49,750 bases of DNA. It comes from Alphaproteobacteria bacterium. GTDB taxonomy: Bacteria; Pseudomonadota; Alphaproteobacteria; JAUXUR01. The notes under the pieces are model-generated. The model searched no databases. It had not been told where the DNA came from and worked only from the letters and a program-made list of their open reading frames with translations. Shown piece after piece: positions 24,399 to 33,473 of this stretch. The first letter of the stretch is position 1; each line of letters starts with the position of its first letter. The stretch lies in contig JAUXUR010000034.1 in the NCBI GenBank assembly GCA_030680745.1, positions 1 through 49,750 on the forward strand, in the 5' to 3' direction. Both the position numbers and the translations under genes were made by a program.

Positions 24399-25313
24399 TC
24401 AGAAGGGTTGCTCAAAAGGAGGTGATTGAAATTTCACTTTTTCTTCTTCAGTAATTATAGGTTGTGGCTGTGGTGCCATTTGAGGGCGTTGCACCCTTAA
24501 TTTTGTTTGCGGCTGAAGAAATTGAGGTTGTTGTGGTGATGGTTGCGTTGATGGTTGTTGCATGATTGGCTGTATCGGCGGTTGCTGCATTGATGGTTGT
24601 TGCGTGATTGGCGGCATCGGAGGTTGCTGAATTGATGGTTGTTGCATCATTGGCTGCATCGGTGGTTGGTGTATTGATGGTTGTTGCATGATTGGTTGCA
24701 TCGGCGGTTGATGTATTGATGGTTGCTGAAATTGCATTGCTGGTTGTATTTGGGGCTGTATTTGTGGTTGCATCTGATTTTGATATTGAAAGTTTTGTCG
24801 CGGTTCTGAAGCTATTTCAGCATTTATTTCGTTAACGAGGCGCATATAATGTTCACCGTGCTGCAATAGATTTTCTGCCAACACACGATCACCACTTAAT
24901 GTTGCATCGCGTGCAAGGGCTGCATATTTTTCAAAAATTTGATAAATAGTGCCGCGAATGCGCACATCAGGTCCAGAGCTATCAATATTTTGGTTCCGAA
25001 GGGATTGGTGTGAGCGAGTGGTCCCAGAATTTACGGTAGGTCCTTGTCCCGATTGTCTTGACATGGGTCTTCTTGGGTTTGACATCTGTTGTTTTGGGTA
25101 ATGTCCATTGTTTTGATGCTGGTTTGTTTGTTGTCCAGTGCTTTGGTAATGTCCATTATTTTGATAAGGCGTATTAGGTTGATCTCTGTGTTGTGTATTA
25201 TGTTGGCCATTAGGATAAGAAGGCGAACTCATTTGTTGAGGGCCTGCTGCCGTTTGTTGGGGATTATTCATAAAATGATGTGGTGTTTGATTTCTTTTAT
25301 CGTTTCTAATCAT
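24399..25313 (-). CDS. DUF4167 protein with Gln/Pro-rich tandem repeats
   Basis: The conserved core GPDVRIRGTIYQIFEKYAAL and GDRVLAENLLQHGEHYMRL identifies DUF4167, a family typical of alphaproteobacteria with a disordered basic N-terminus and a single helical core; its function is unknown. The C-terminal half is low-complexity Q/P/M with about five 14-residue repeats. I placed the start at ATG 25313 (MIRNDKRNQ, about 304 residues) by family habit; the frame extends to a TTG at 25376, and no start has a convincing ribosome-binding site. It lies 100 bases upstream of the transpeptidase gene on the same strand. Confidence 0.8.
   Translation of the reverse strand: MIRNDKRNQTPHHFMNNPQQTAAGPQQMSSPSYPNGQHNTQHRDQPNTPYQNNGHYQSTGQQTNQHQNNGHYPKQQMSNPRRPMSRQSGQGPTVNSGTTRSHQSLRNQNIDSSGPDVRIRGTIYQIFEKYAALARDATLSGDRVLAENLLQHGEHYMRLVNEINAEIASEPRQNFQYQNQMQPQIQPQIQPAMQFQQPSIHQPPMQPIMQQPSIHQPPMQPMMQQPSIQQPPMPPITQQPSMQQPPIQPIMQQPSTQPSPQQPQFLQPQTKLRVQRPQMAPQPQPIITEEEKVKFQSPPFEQPF
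24519..24728 (-). repeat. Tandem 42-base coding repeats
   Basis: About five in-frame copies code for a QQPSIHQPPMQPIM-type unit inside the DUF4167 gene. Copies differ by a few bases (HQ/QQ, PIM/PMM/PIT). Copy number is likely to vary between strains by slippage. Confidence 0.8.
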
Positions 25314-25376
25314 TGTAACTTGGTGCATCCTATGTAATGACAGCTGGCATTTTGCCGAGTTGGAATTTTCTTTCAA

Positions 25377-25869
25377 AAAAAGTGACAGATCACCTTATAT
25401 ACGGCGCAATTGTTAAAATCAGTTTTTAAGAAATGATGATATTAGGCTATGTTTAATGATATTTCATTTTGCCTTTACTTATAGAGTAAACTTTATTGCA
25501 CATTCTTCCAAGTGTTTTTTTTGTTTGATCGCAATTTTTTGTATAAATTCTCATTTTGCAATAAAATGTGCAAGCAAAATTTGTCGAGTGGATCAACATA
25601 TCGCCACTTAATCTTCGACGCACAATGCCAGATTTCTGTGCTTTTGAAAAGGGTTAAGATATTAATGTTTTGAATTTTAAAATGTTTCGCTTGTTCGCAA
25701 GGCATAGGAATGATGTTGTAATGTGTTGTAAAGTAGTTTTCAAGATAGAACTGTTTTCAATTATATATAAAAAATTAAACAAGTTAATAAAAAAATAATT
25801 TTATATTGTATTTCAATATTTGTTACGTTAGAATAAAAAAATTAATTTCAACTTATATTAGGCATTAAA
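25377..25869. other. AT-rich gap with no clear gene
   Basis: About 490 bases separate the DUF4167 gene from the HicA-domain gene. A 70-codon frame on the minus strand (25493-25705) has no start signal or family resemblance and I do not accept it. One imperfect hairpin (GTCGAGTGG at 25583 with CCACT...TCGAC at 25604-25619) is visible. The last 130 bases before 25870 are extremely AT-rich and probably contain the promoter of the next gene, but no good box stands out. Confidence 0.5.
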
Positions 25870-27579
25870 ATGAAAAAAATAGTTTTTATCTTTCTGATTT
25901 TATTTTCAAATTCTTCTTTTGGTGATAAGTTAGATGATTTTATTCAGCATTTGAATCAATCAATTGATCAAATCAACTCTATGCACAGCAAATTACAAAA
26001 TCATCTTTTTTTTCTTACTTTAAAAGACAATGAAAAAGCTCAAAATGCATGTATAAAATATTTTGGAAAATTTGATGTTACTGAAAAAGAAGTTGGTCAA
26101 CTTAAAGATATTTTTGCTTTTATTGAATTTATAAAAAGTCCGTTGAAGAATTATATTCCTCAGATAATAAATAATGAATTGATTAAAAGGCGTCCAGAAC
26201 TTTTTTCTGGTTTACTGTTTAAATTATATGCGCAGCAAATTATGCCTATAAAAAAAATTGAATATTTTCTAAACAATCTTAAAGTAGATGCTATTGAGTT
26301 AAAAGAAGGCATGAAAAGTGTAATTGAAAATTTAAATTTTGTGCAAGATTATTTAGATGATTATTTTAAATATATTTTACAATTTTTACAAATTGAATGC
26401 ACAAATAAAAAGAATTGTATATATTCTGCTACATTAAATGTTAATACCATATTATTAAATCAGAAGAAAAACCTTAATAATATTAAGTCAATTTTAGGTA
26501 AAATGAATTTAGATCTTTTTAAAATGCCAGATTTTTTTAAAAATAGATTAATAAATTTATTTAATGGATTAAAAAAAGATTTAATTATTGCTAATGATCA
26601 AAAAATTAAAATAAATAAATCGACAAGGAAAATTTCTAAAATAGATATACTTTTAGATGGAGATATAAGTTTTCCTAATTGTATAAAAGATAATTATAAT
26701 AATATAAGAAAAGCGTATTCATTTGTGATTAATCCTCTTTTAATTAAATTTGAGGAAGATGGAAATGTATTTGAACTTACTGAAGGTGAAATTGAAGAAA
26801 ATATGCCTATTTTGTTAGACATGTTGCAAAATATTTCTGTAGATTTAATTGAAAAATCACTGCCTTTAAAAAATAAGAAAAAAAAGAAACGTAGCAAGAA
26901 AAAGTTAAAAAAAACAATTAATGCGAATCAAGAAAATAACAACATTATCATGACAAATGAAAAAGCAGAAATAGATACCAATATTATTGATGGTCAGACG
27001 GATGATAACATTATTGATTCTTTGGTTGAAGAATCGAAAGAGATTGAGGAAGAAATCAATATCATTGATGAGTCACCAGTTGAAAAATGTAAAAATTGGC
27101 TTAAAGAAATCATGCTCAATTCTTCTGTAAAAGATGGTGAATTTTTCTCAATTTTTTATAAAGCGCATGATCTTTATAAGCAACTTGAAACACATGAAAT
27201 AATATTGTTAGATCAAATTCAACAAGCAATTAGTGAACTTGCTTTACGCATGCAAAACATTCAGACAAATTCTATTCAGTATAATCGCCTATCGACAATT
27301 TTTGTTCCTAAAAATTATGAAGAGGATTTTCTTTACGTAATGTACACACCTGTTTGTTATTTGAATAACAATGTTCGATTTGGCTTTGTAAAAAGATTAA
27401 TAGAGGGATTGGGTGGTATTGTAGATGAAAGTCGTTCAGGATCAAGAATTTCTTTACATTTGAATGGCCAAACGAGTTCTTTGCACGTTCATGATTCAGT
27501 GAATGGTCTTTTGGATGGTGGTCGTATTACTTCATTGCGTGAATTCTTTATTAACGCAGGTGTGATGATGAAGGATTAA
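25870..27579 (+). CDS. Secreted helical protein with C-terminal HicA-like toxin domain
   Basis: 569 residues with a signal peptide (IVFIFLILFSNSSFG). Residues 20-330 are helical with no known domain. Next comes a strongly basic strip (KNKKKKKRSKKKLKKT, bases 26869-26916), then an acidic Asn/Glu/Ile-rich linker to about 400, then a helical part. The last 70 residues resemble the HicA mRNA-interferase fold: VRFGFVKRLIEGLGG, SGSRISLHLNG (523-533), LHVHDS (His 539 and 541) and GRITSLREFFINAGV. HicA proteins show the same order of helix, GSR/GSH strand, His-bearing strand and a terminal ..LR..L...G helix. No HicB-like gene is adjacent. The layout parallels the YoeB-domain protein at 15934. Effector function is inferred. 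Confidence 0.65.
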   Translation: MKKIVFIFLILFSNSSFGDKLDDFIQHLNQSIDQINSMHSKLQNHLFFLTLKDNEKAQNACIKYFGKFDVTEKEVGQLKDIFAFIEFIKSPLKNYIPQIINNELIKRRPELFSGLLFKLYAQQIMPIKKIEYFLNNLKVDAIELKEGMKSVIENLNFVQDYLDDYFKYILQFLQIECTNKKNCIYSATLNVNTILLNQKKNLNNIKSILGKMNLDLFKMPDFFKNRLINLFNGLKKDLIIANDQKIKINKSTRKISKIDILLDGDISFPNCIKDNYNNIRKAYSFVINPLLIKFEEDGNVFELTEGEIEENMPILLDMLQNISVDLIEKSLPLKNKKKKKRSKKKLKKTINANQENNNIIMTNEKAEIDTNIIDGQTDDNIIDSLVEESKEIEEEINIIDESPVEKCKNWLKEIMLNSSVKDGEFFSIFYKAHDLYKQLETHEIILLDQIQQAISELALRMQNIQTNSIQYNRLSTIFVPKNYEEDFLYVMYTPVCYLNNNVRFGFVKRLIEGLGGIVDESRSGSRISLHLNGQTSSLHVHDSVNGLLDGGRITSLREFFINAGVMMKD

Positions 27580-27591
27580 CAAACCAATTTC

Positions 27592-27618
27592 GATAGGCGT
27601 TCTTTTGAACGCCTTATC
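27592..27618. terminator. Intrinsic-type hairpin between convergent genes
   Basis: GATAGGCGTTC-TTTT-GAACGCCTTATC forms a stem of about 11 bp with one bulge, between the HicA-domain gene and the convergent acyltransferase gene. No long T-run follows on either strand. Confidence 0.6.
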
Positions 27619-27630
27619 CGACTAAAACAA

Positions 27631-28536
27631 TTAAGATTCTTTAGTTTTATAAATTTCCTTTGGCCAGCGTCGATGAATCCATAACCATTGTTCTGGACGT
27701 TCTCTGATCCATCCCTCAAGAAGTTTATTAATTTCAGTCATCACGAGTTCAATGTTTTTCGTTTTATCGCCTGTGTCTGGCAATATAAGGGGCGGATAGG
27801 CACTTACTCTGAAACGTGCGCCTTTAAGACGTTCAACGCGTGTGGGAATGATGGGGCAATTATAACGATAAGCGAGTTCTGCGGGCGCTGCAGCCGTTTT
27901 TGCAATATGTCCAAAAAAAGGAACGGCGACGCCCTTATTCAATTTTTGATCGACAAGCATCGCTAAAAACTGTTCGTCTTTTAAATATTGAATGCATTTT
28001 TTAGCGCCTACTCGCCCTTTAGGAATAAGCTCCCCCAAAATAGAACGTCTTGCGAAAAGTACTAATTTTTCAACAAAAGGATTGTTTGAATGTCTATAAA
28101 TCCTATGTAATGGAATACCCCGATTCGTTGAAAGTAAAGAAGAAACTTCCCAATTGCCTAAATGACCTGAAAATAAAATGCCACCTTTGTTACCTTTAAC
28201 AAAAGGTAAGGCGTATTCTTCACCGACGAGTTCTATACGTTCGTTGTTTGCGTAATTTTTTATATTGGGTAAATGCGGAAACTCGCCTAAAACGCGTCCT
28301 AAATTATTCCACATGCCGTTTATTATTATTTCGATTTCCTCAGGGTTTTTTTCAGGAAAAGCGAGTTTTATATTAATGCGCGCATATTTAGTCGATTTAA
28401 AATGTGGTCCTATTTTAGATAATGCCCATCCGCCGAAAGCTGAAGCTGCATCCAGTGGTAATATGCGAAAAAATCCATATAGAAAATAAATAGGAATGGC
28501 TTCAAAAAAATAACGAATATATTTTAATTTTTTCAT
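27631..28536 (-). CDS. lpxL: Lipid A biosynthesis acyltransferase (LpxL/HtrB family)
   Basis: 301 residues, the usual length. The catalytic H....(D/E)-type motif appears as SGHLGNWE, and the acyl-ACP/lipid-binding sequences IYRHSNNPFVE and FFGHIAKTAAAPAELAYRY follow in normal order; the end QWLWIHRRWP is a family hallmark. It adds a secondary acyl chain to Kdo2-lipid IVA at the inner membrane. Whether it is the LpxL or LpxM type cannot be told. It overlaps the lpxK stop by four bases and is the last gene of the waaA-lpxK-lpxL operon. Confidence 0.9.
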   Translation of the reverse strand: MKKLKYIRYFFEAIPIYFLYGFFRILPLDAASAFGGWALSKIGPHFKSTKYARINIKLAFPEKNPEEIEIIINGMWNNLGRVLGEFPHLPNIKNYANNERIELVGEEYALPFVKGNKGGILFSGHLGNWEVSSLLSTNRGIPLHRIYRHSNNPFVEKLVLFARRSILGELIPKGRVGAKKCIQYLKDEQFLAMLVDQKLNKGVAVPFFGHIAKTAAAPAELAYRYNCPIIPTRVERLKGARFRVSAYPPLILPDTGDKTKNIELVMTEINKLLEGWIRERPEQWLWIHRRWPKEIYKTKES

Positions 28537-29504
28537 GTTGTTCCCTTTTTGAGCAAGTTTATAAATGTATCATTTTGTTTTATTTTAATTTTTGCTTTAA
28601 TGGGCAAGATCATATTGCTTGGTTCTTTAAGACGGGCAAAATCTTTTTCGGTTGTGATAAGTTTGGCCCCTTCATCTTCTGCGCATTTATACATTGCTTG
28701 CAAATCTTTTGTTTTATAAAAATAATGATCAGGATATGAGAAAGTGCGTATTACATTTAAACCTTCGTTTTTAAGGGATTGAAAAAATTTTTCAGGACGG
28801 CCAATGCCTGCAAAAGCAATAATTTTTTCGTCCTTTAATATATCTGGGATATCTATTTCTAAATTCATTTCAAAAATGGGTAAAGAATCATTTGAATGTT
28901 TTTGTATATCTTGCGTCATATTACCCATGACACAAAGGGCATCTGCGCGTCTTAAGCCATCGTGAATATTTTCACGCAATGGACCTGCAGGCAATCCAAA
29001 ACCATTTCCAAATCCAATTTGAGCGTCTACAACACATAAAGAGATATCTTTAAAAAGGCTTGGATCTTGAAAGCCGTCATCCAAAATAAGATGTGTAGCG
29101 CCTTGCTCAAAGGCTAATAAAGCAACTTCTGTGCGCGATTTTGCTACCCAAACAGGCGCAATTGTTGAAAGAAGTAAAGCCTCATCACCCACTTCTTCTG
29201 CATGATGATTTGGTTGAACTTGAAAATTCCCATGTATTTTTCTGCCATAACCACGTGTTATGAAATGTGGTGAAAAGCCTTGCTCGATAAGATGTTTTAC
29301 AATGGCTATTGATAAAGGTGTTTTGCCAACACCACCTACATTGATGTTTCCAACACAAATAACAGGAATGGGTATTTTATACGGTTTTTTAATGAATTGT
29401 CGTATTGATGTGCTTTGTTTATATAAAAAACCAATAGGCGCTAAAAGATAAGAAATAAAATTACGCTTGGCCCAGAATGTTGGTGTCTTGCAAAACAGAC
29501 TCAT
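28533..29504 (-). CDS. lpxK: Tetraacyldisaccharide 4'-kinase
   Basis: 323 residues. The P-loop GNINVGGVGKTP is the LpxK signature, followed by HFITRGYGRK, LILDDGFQDP and, near the C-terminus, LITTEKDFARL. It phosphorylates the lipid A disaccharide at the inner membrane. It overlaps both neighbours by four bases (ATGA-type), so the three genes are translationally coupled. Confidence 0.95.
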   Translation of the reverse strand: MSLFCKTPTFWAKRNFISYLLAPIGFLYKQSTSIRQFIKKPYKIPIPVICVGNINVGGVGKTPLSIAIVKHLIEQGFSPHFITRGYGRKIHGNFQVQPNHHAEEVGDEALLLSTIAPVWVAKSRTEVALLAFEQGATHLILDDGFQDPSLFKDISLCVVDAQIGFGNGFGLPAGPLRENIHDGLRRADALCVMGNMTQDIQKHSNDSLPIFEMNLEIDIPDILKDEKIIAFAGIGRPEKFFQSLKNEGLNVIRTFSYPDHYFYKTKDLQAMYKCAEDEGAKLITTEKDFARLKEPSNMILPIKAKIKIKQNDTFINLLKKGTT

Positions 29505-30805
29505 TCATTAAAGCCAGTTTTTTCAAATGCCTTTAGATCCAAAAAAGGATTTATATGATCCATGACGCGATTTAAAACTTCTTTTTGGGTTTCTGCATAA
29601 AGGCGTGCTTTTTCAGCCATTTCTTGTGCAATTTCAGGGTGTTGAAGTAATTTAATAACCCAATCTGCAAGTTGTTTGGGGTTTGTTATTTCTTCTGCAG
29701 CATTTCGCTTCAAAAGACCATCAGCACTATCACGCGTATTTGCCATATCGGGTCCAAAAGAAATTGCGCATTCCAAAAGAGCGGGTTCAAGAGGATTATG
29801 GCCGCCTAAAGGTTTAGAGCTTTTAAGAAGAGAGCCTGCAACAAAAACAATATTTGTTAATTTATAAAAACTACCCAATTCGCCCATCGTGTCGATCAAG
29901 TAAACATTTGTGTCTTTTTCAGGGTATTTTAATTGAGAACGTAGATCATATTTCAAATTACTTTTTTGCAGTAGATTTTGAATTTCTTCCCGACGATTTG
30001 TATGACGTGGCGCTATAAAAGTCAAAATATCAGGGTATATTTGAGCAATTTTTTTATGTGCTGCTATAATAAAATCATCTTCGCCGGGATGGGTGCTTGC
30101 TGCAAGCCAAAAGGGACGATCTTTCATCGTTTCTTGAAATTGTTGTATTAAATCTTGATCAAAAGGAAGCGGATCTGCAGCTGCTTTAAAGTTACCAATT
30201 GTTGAAACGTTAGAGGCGCCTAATGTTTTGTAACGTTCAGCCATTTCATCTGTTTGTGCAAGGCATATATTAAATGAAGAAAGAAGGTTTTTCGAAAATT
30301 GCGGTATTTTTTGCCATCTTTTATAGCTTCGCAACGATAAGCGCGCATTTAAAAAAACAAGAGGTATATGTCTTTTTTGTGTTTGACGCAATAAATTTGG
30401 CCATAATTCAGATTCAATCCAAATACCCAAAGAAGGTTTCCAATGATCTAAAAAACGATTAATCCATTTAGGCACATCAAGGGGTACAAATTGTTGGATA
30501 ATCGAATCATCGAATCTTTTTTCCATCATCCGGGAAGCAGTGACAGTTCCATATGAGATTAAAATTTGAATATGAGGATATAATTTTCGTATTTCTTGAA
30601 TGAGGGGAACTGTTGATTGGGCTTCACCCAGGCTTGCGACATGAATCCAAACCACAGGACCCTGGGGTCTTTCGCGTTTTGTTCTACCATATCTTTCGCA
30701 TAATCGCGTTTTAAGTTCTTTGCCTTTTTTTAACCTATGATTAAGGTGTAACCGAAGGAGAGGTTTTAAGGAGGTTGCTAACAAAGAATAAAGTTTTAAT
30801 AACAT
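29501..30805 (-). CDS. waaA: 3-deoxy-D-manno-octulosonic-acid transferase
   Basis: About 434 residues, the normal KdtA length. An N-terminal membrane-anchoring helix is followed by VWIHVASLGEAQSTVPLI, the acceptor-side domain with the conserved WIESELWPN, and the donor-side GT-B domain with AASTHPGEDDFI and GGHNPLEPA. It transfers Kdo to lipid IVA. GTG 30808 and ATG 30805 are adjacent start candidates; no strong ribosome-binding site helps to choose. Kdo lipid A is therefore made in this organism. Confidence 0.95.
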   Translation of the reverse strand: MLLKLYSLLATSLKPLLRLHLNHRLKKGKELKTRLCERYGRTKRERPQGPVVWIHVASLGEAQSTVPLIQEIRKLYPHIQILISYGTVTASRMMEKRFDDSIIQQFVPLDVPKWINRFLDHWKPSLGIWIESELWPNLLRQTQKRHIPLVFLNARLSLRSYKRWQKIPQFSKNLLSSFNICLAQTDEMAERYKTLGASNVSTIGNFKAAADPLPFDQDLIQQFQETMKDRPFWLAASTHPGEDDFIIAAHKKIAQIYPDILTFIAPRHTNRREEIQNLLQKSNLKYDLRSQLKYPEKDTNVYLIDTMGELGSFYKLTNIVFVAGSLLKSSKPLGGHNPLEPALLECAISFGPDMANTRDSADGLLKRNAAEEITNPKQLADWVIKLLQHPEIAQEMAEKARLYAETQKEVLNRVMDHINPFLDLKAFEKTGFNE

Positions 30806-30819
30806 CACAAACGATTTCA

Positions 30820-30835
30820 GGAGGCTTGCGCCTCC
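30820..30835. terminator. Short GC hairpin between two minus-strand genes
   Basis: GGAGGC-TTGC-GCCTCC sits between the sugar dehydrogenase stop and the waaA start. It has no T-run, so it may only attenuate or stabilise the transcript. Confidence 0.35.
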
Positions 30836-30841
30836 ATAATT

Positions 30842-32137
30842 TTACAAATTCCAAGTCTTCACTTTAGCAGGCATTTCGATGTTACGCCAGATCCCTTTAA
30901 GGTCAGCAATAATACCACCTTGTTTGATAAGGTGCGCTAAATTTTTTGTTGTAAAGTCTTTAAACTCATCATGTGGAACGGCACCAATTAAGCAATCATA
31001 TGGTTCGATTTCATCTAAATCTTTAACAAGCGGTAAATTATAATATTTGAAAGCTTCTTCACGATTTGCATGAGGATCATATACATCAACATTATGACCG
31101 CGTGCGCTTAAAGCAGACACAAGATCATACACTTTTGTATTGCGCAAATCAGGTACATTTTCTTTAAATGTTAGTCCCATGATTAAAACACGGGCTTTGC
31201 TGCCATACGCTAAAATATTTTTTAGTTCATCGGATAAATAATCAGCAATGACAAAACCCATTGCATCATTGATGCGCCTACCTGAAAGAATGATTTCTGG
31301 GTTATGGCCCAATTCTTTTGCACAATGTGCAAGATAAAAAGGGTCAACACCGATACAATGTCCGCCGACTAAACCTGGTTTAAAGGGTAAGAAATTCCAT
31401 TTTGTTTCAGCGGCTTCTAAAACGTCATAAACAGAAATTCCCATTTTTTTAAAGATGAGTGCAATTTCGTTTATAAAAGCAATATTAATATCACGTTGCG
31501 CATTTTCAATAACTTTAGCAGCTTCTGCTGTTTTTATTGTAGGCGTAATATGGATATTATTATTGTTGGTAGCGCCATAAATCTCGCCTAATAATTTTGC
31601 AATTTCAGGTGTTTGCCCTGAAACAACTTTTGTAATTTTATCAACAGTATGTTCTTTGTCGCCTGGATTGATACGTTCTGGGGAATAACCTAAAAAGAAA
31701 TCTTTACCACAAACAAGATTTGATGCGCGTTCAATAGCAGGTCCACAAATATCTTCTGTAACGCCTGGATAGACAGTGCTTTCAAAAACAACGATAGCCC
31801 CTTTTTGCATCACTTTTCCAACCATTTCAGAGGCTTTTAATACGGCCATTAAATCTGGTTGATTACGATGATCAACAGGTGTTGGTACAGTGACGATGTA
31901 AATATCCTGTGCTTTAATGTCATCAAGCGTATAAGAGACGTTTAATGAAGAAGCTTGTAATCTTGCTTCGTCAATTTCCCAAGTGCGGTCATAATGATTT
32001 TTAAGTTCCTGAATACGCGTTTCATTAATATCAAACCCTGTAACTTTAAAATGTTTGGCAAGCGATACTGCAAGAGGTAAACCAACATAGCCAAGACCAA
32101 TAACACAAATTTTCAAAGAGCTAGATACCGTATTCAT
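30842..32137 (-). CDS. UDP-sugar 6-dehydrogenase (TviB/WbpO-like nucleotide-sugar dehydrogenase)
   Basis: 431 residues. NAD motif IGLGYVGLPLA at the start, the NDP-sugar-binding central helix, and the catalytic Cys in GGHCIGVDPFYL. The RTWE segment after the first Rossmann unit and the overall length fit the group that oxidises UDP-GlcNAc or UDP-GalNAc (Vi antigen TviB, WbpO) rather than plain UDP-glucose dehydrogenase. The divergent epimerase gene at 32404 is the usual partner (TviC/WbpP). Together they would supply a uronic-acid sugar for capsule or O-antigen. Confidence 0.85.
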   Translation of the reverse strand: MNTVSSSLKICVIGLGYVGLPLAVSLAKHFKVTGFDINETRIQELKNHYDRTWEIDEARLQASSLNVSYTLDDIKAQDIYIVTVPTPVDHRNQPDLMAVLKASEMVGKVMQKGAIVVFESTVYPGVTEDICGPAIERASNLVCGKDFFLGYSPERINPGDKEHTVDKITKVVSGQTPEIAKLLGEIYGATNNNNIHITPTIKTAEAAKVIENAQRDINIAFINEIALIFKKMGISVYDVLEAAETKWNFLPFKPGLVGGHCIGVDPFYLAHCAKELGHNPEIILSGRRINDAMGFVIADYLSDELKNILAYGSKARVLIMGLTFKENVPDLRNTKVYDLVSALSARGHNVDVYDPHANREEAFKYYNLPLVKDLDEIEPYDCLIGAVPHDEFKDFTTKNLAHLIKQGGIIADLKGIWRNIEMPAKVKTWNL

Positions 32138-32258
32138 GATAAAATTCCTTATTGTTCTTGGCGAGATTAGATAAAAACATTGTTTTTGTCAAGAAGAATG
32201 CTTGTTTTTAAGAAAATAAAAGAGTTCAATAAAGAGGGGAGCTGACCGTTCTGTAAAA

Positions 32259-32384
32259 TATACTCAAATTATTTCTAAAGGTGGGCGGACAGATGAAAGG
32301 CTATTAAGAAGAACGTGTTCTTTATAAACAGTATGTTGAAGCTAAAACTTGATATTCCACACAGCTTGAAAGCATTTGAGTATA
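32259..32384. repeat. Repeat family E element, both ends visible
   Basis: TATACTCAAATTATTTC (32259-32275) and the inverted GAAAGCATTTGAGTATA (32368-32384) bound a 126-base unit in the gap between divergent genes. The ends match the single copies before 5069 and 36861. Its right end lies about 20 bases from the epimerase start, so it probably affects that promoter or leader. Confidence 0.6.
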
Positions 32385-32403
32385 AAAAAATTTGGAGGAT
32401 ATT

Positions 32404-33378
32404 ATGGCACATTATTTAGTTACAGGTGGCTGTGGCTTTATTGGATCTCATTTATGTGAATTTTTACTTCAACATGGACATAAAGTTCGTGTTCTTGATA
32501 ATTTATCAACGGGTAAAAAAGAGAATATTTCTTGTGATCAAATTGAACTTCAAATTGGTGATATCACAAACGCACAAGACGTAAAACAGGCTTTTATTGG
32601 TATTGACGGTTGTTTTCATTTGGCGGCTATCGCTTCAGTCCAAAAATCAAATGAAGAATGGCTTGCAACACATCAAACAAATTTAACGGGCACGATTCGT
32701 ATTTTTGAAGAAGCGACGCGACAATTAAAAAAAACACCTATTCTTTATGTATCTTCAGCAGCTATTTATGGTGATAACACACATTTGCCTTTAGGTGAGG
32801 ATTGTCTACCCAGACCATTAACAGCCTATGGCGCTGACAAACTGGCTTGCGAGCACCATGGACGTGTTGCAAGTCTAGTGCACCACATACCTACGATTGG
32901 TTTTAGGTTGTTTAACGTGTATGGTACACGCCAGGATCCATCTTCACCTTATTCAGGCGTTATTTCTATTTTTATGGATAAAATTGCGCGCCAGGAACCT
33001 GTGATTATTTATGGGGATGGTCATCAAACACGTGATTTTGTGTATGTAAAAGATGTTGTGCGTTATTTTGCTAAAGCAATGCAACATCTTGGGCAAGATC
33101 AAAGCCCTGATCATGGTGTTTTTAATATTTGTAGAGGTGAAAAAATTAGTATCCAAACGCTTTTGGAAACATTAAGTGATATTGCTGGGTTTCATCCTAA
33201 AATTACTTACGCAGATGCGCGTCCCGGAGATATAAAACATTCGCAAGGGTCCTACCTTAAATTGCTTCAAAAATTCAGCTTTAAACCTGAAACAGATCTT
33301 AAGGATGGATTGAGGGAGACTTATTCTTTTTTTCACCAACCACACCAGAAAAATAGTGCGCTTGGTTATAGTCGATAG
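32404..33378 (+). CDS. NAD-dependent UDP-sugar 4-epimerase (TviC/WbpP/GalE family)
   Basis: 324 residues from ATG 32404, which has a full GGAGG five bases upstream (a TTG at 32392 is inside that box). Motifs: GGCGFIGSH, SSAAIYG with the catalytic Ser, and YGADK with the Tyr-Lys pair, then RLFNVYGTRQDP. It should interconvert UDP-GlcNAc and UDP-GalNAc or their uronic acids, in line with the dehydrogenase read away from it. The last four codons and the stop lie in the left arm of a palindromic repeat. Confidence 0.88.
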   Translation: MAHYLVTGGCGFIGSHLCEFLLQHGHKVRVLDNLSTGKKENISCDQIELQIGDITNAQDVKQAFIGIDGCFHLAAIASVQKSNEEWLATHQTNLTGTIRIFEEATRQLKKTPILYVSSAAIYGDNTHLPLGEDCLPRPLTAYGADKLACEHHGRVASLVHHIPTIGFRLFNVYGTRQDPSSPYSGVISIFMDKIARQEPVIIYGDGHQTRDFVYVKDVVRYFAKAMQHLGQDQSPDHGVFNICRGEKISIQTLLETLSDIAGFHPKITYADARPGDIKHSQGSYLKLLQKFSFKPETDLKDGLRETYSFFHQPHQKNSALGYSR

Positions 33379-33472
33379 ACATTGGAAGGATACATCGTCA
33401 CGCCTCACTCATGTATATAAGGATACACTTCGCGCATCATTCCTTGTCTACTTCTCAAGTCTATCGACTATA
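33367..33472. repeat. Palindromic repeat family B, copy 1 (overlaps a stop codon)
   Basis: The left arm TATAGTCGATAGAC (33367) is the exact reverse complement of GTCTATCGACTATA ending at 33472. The core is GATACATCGTC...CTCATGTATATAAGGATACACTTCG...TCCTTGTCT. The TAG stop of the epimerase (33376-33378) is in the left arm. It could serve as a terminator hairpin. Confidence 0.8.
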
Positions 33473-33473
33473 G

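Noticed and set aside
24519..24728. CRISPR-like or regulatory tandem repeat
   Set aside because: The repeats are contiguous without spacers and in frame with the DUF4167 protein, where they code for a Q/P-rich tail.
25493..25705. 70-codon frame on the minus strand in a gene gap
   Set aside because: No ribosome-binding site and no recognisable domain; amino-acid content is as expected for random AT-rich sequence.
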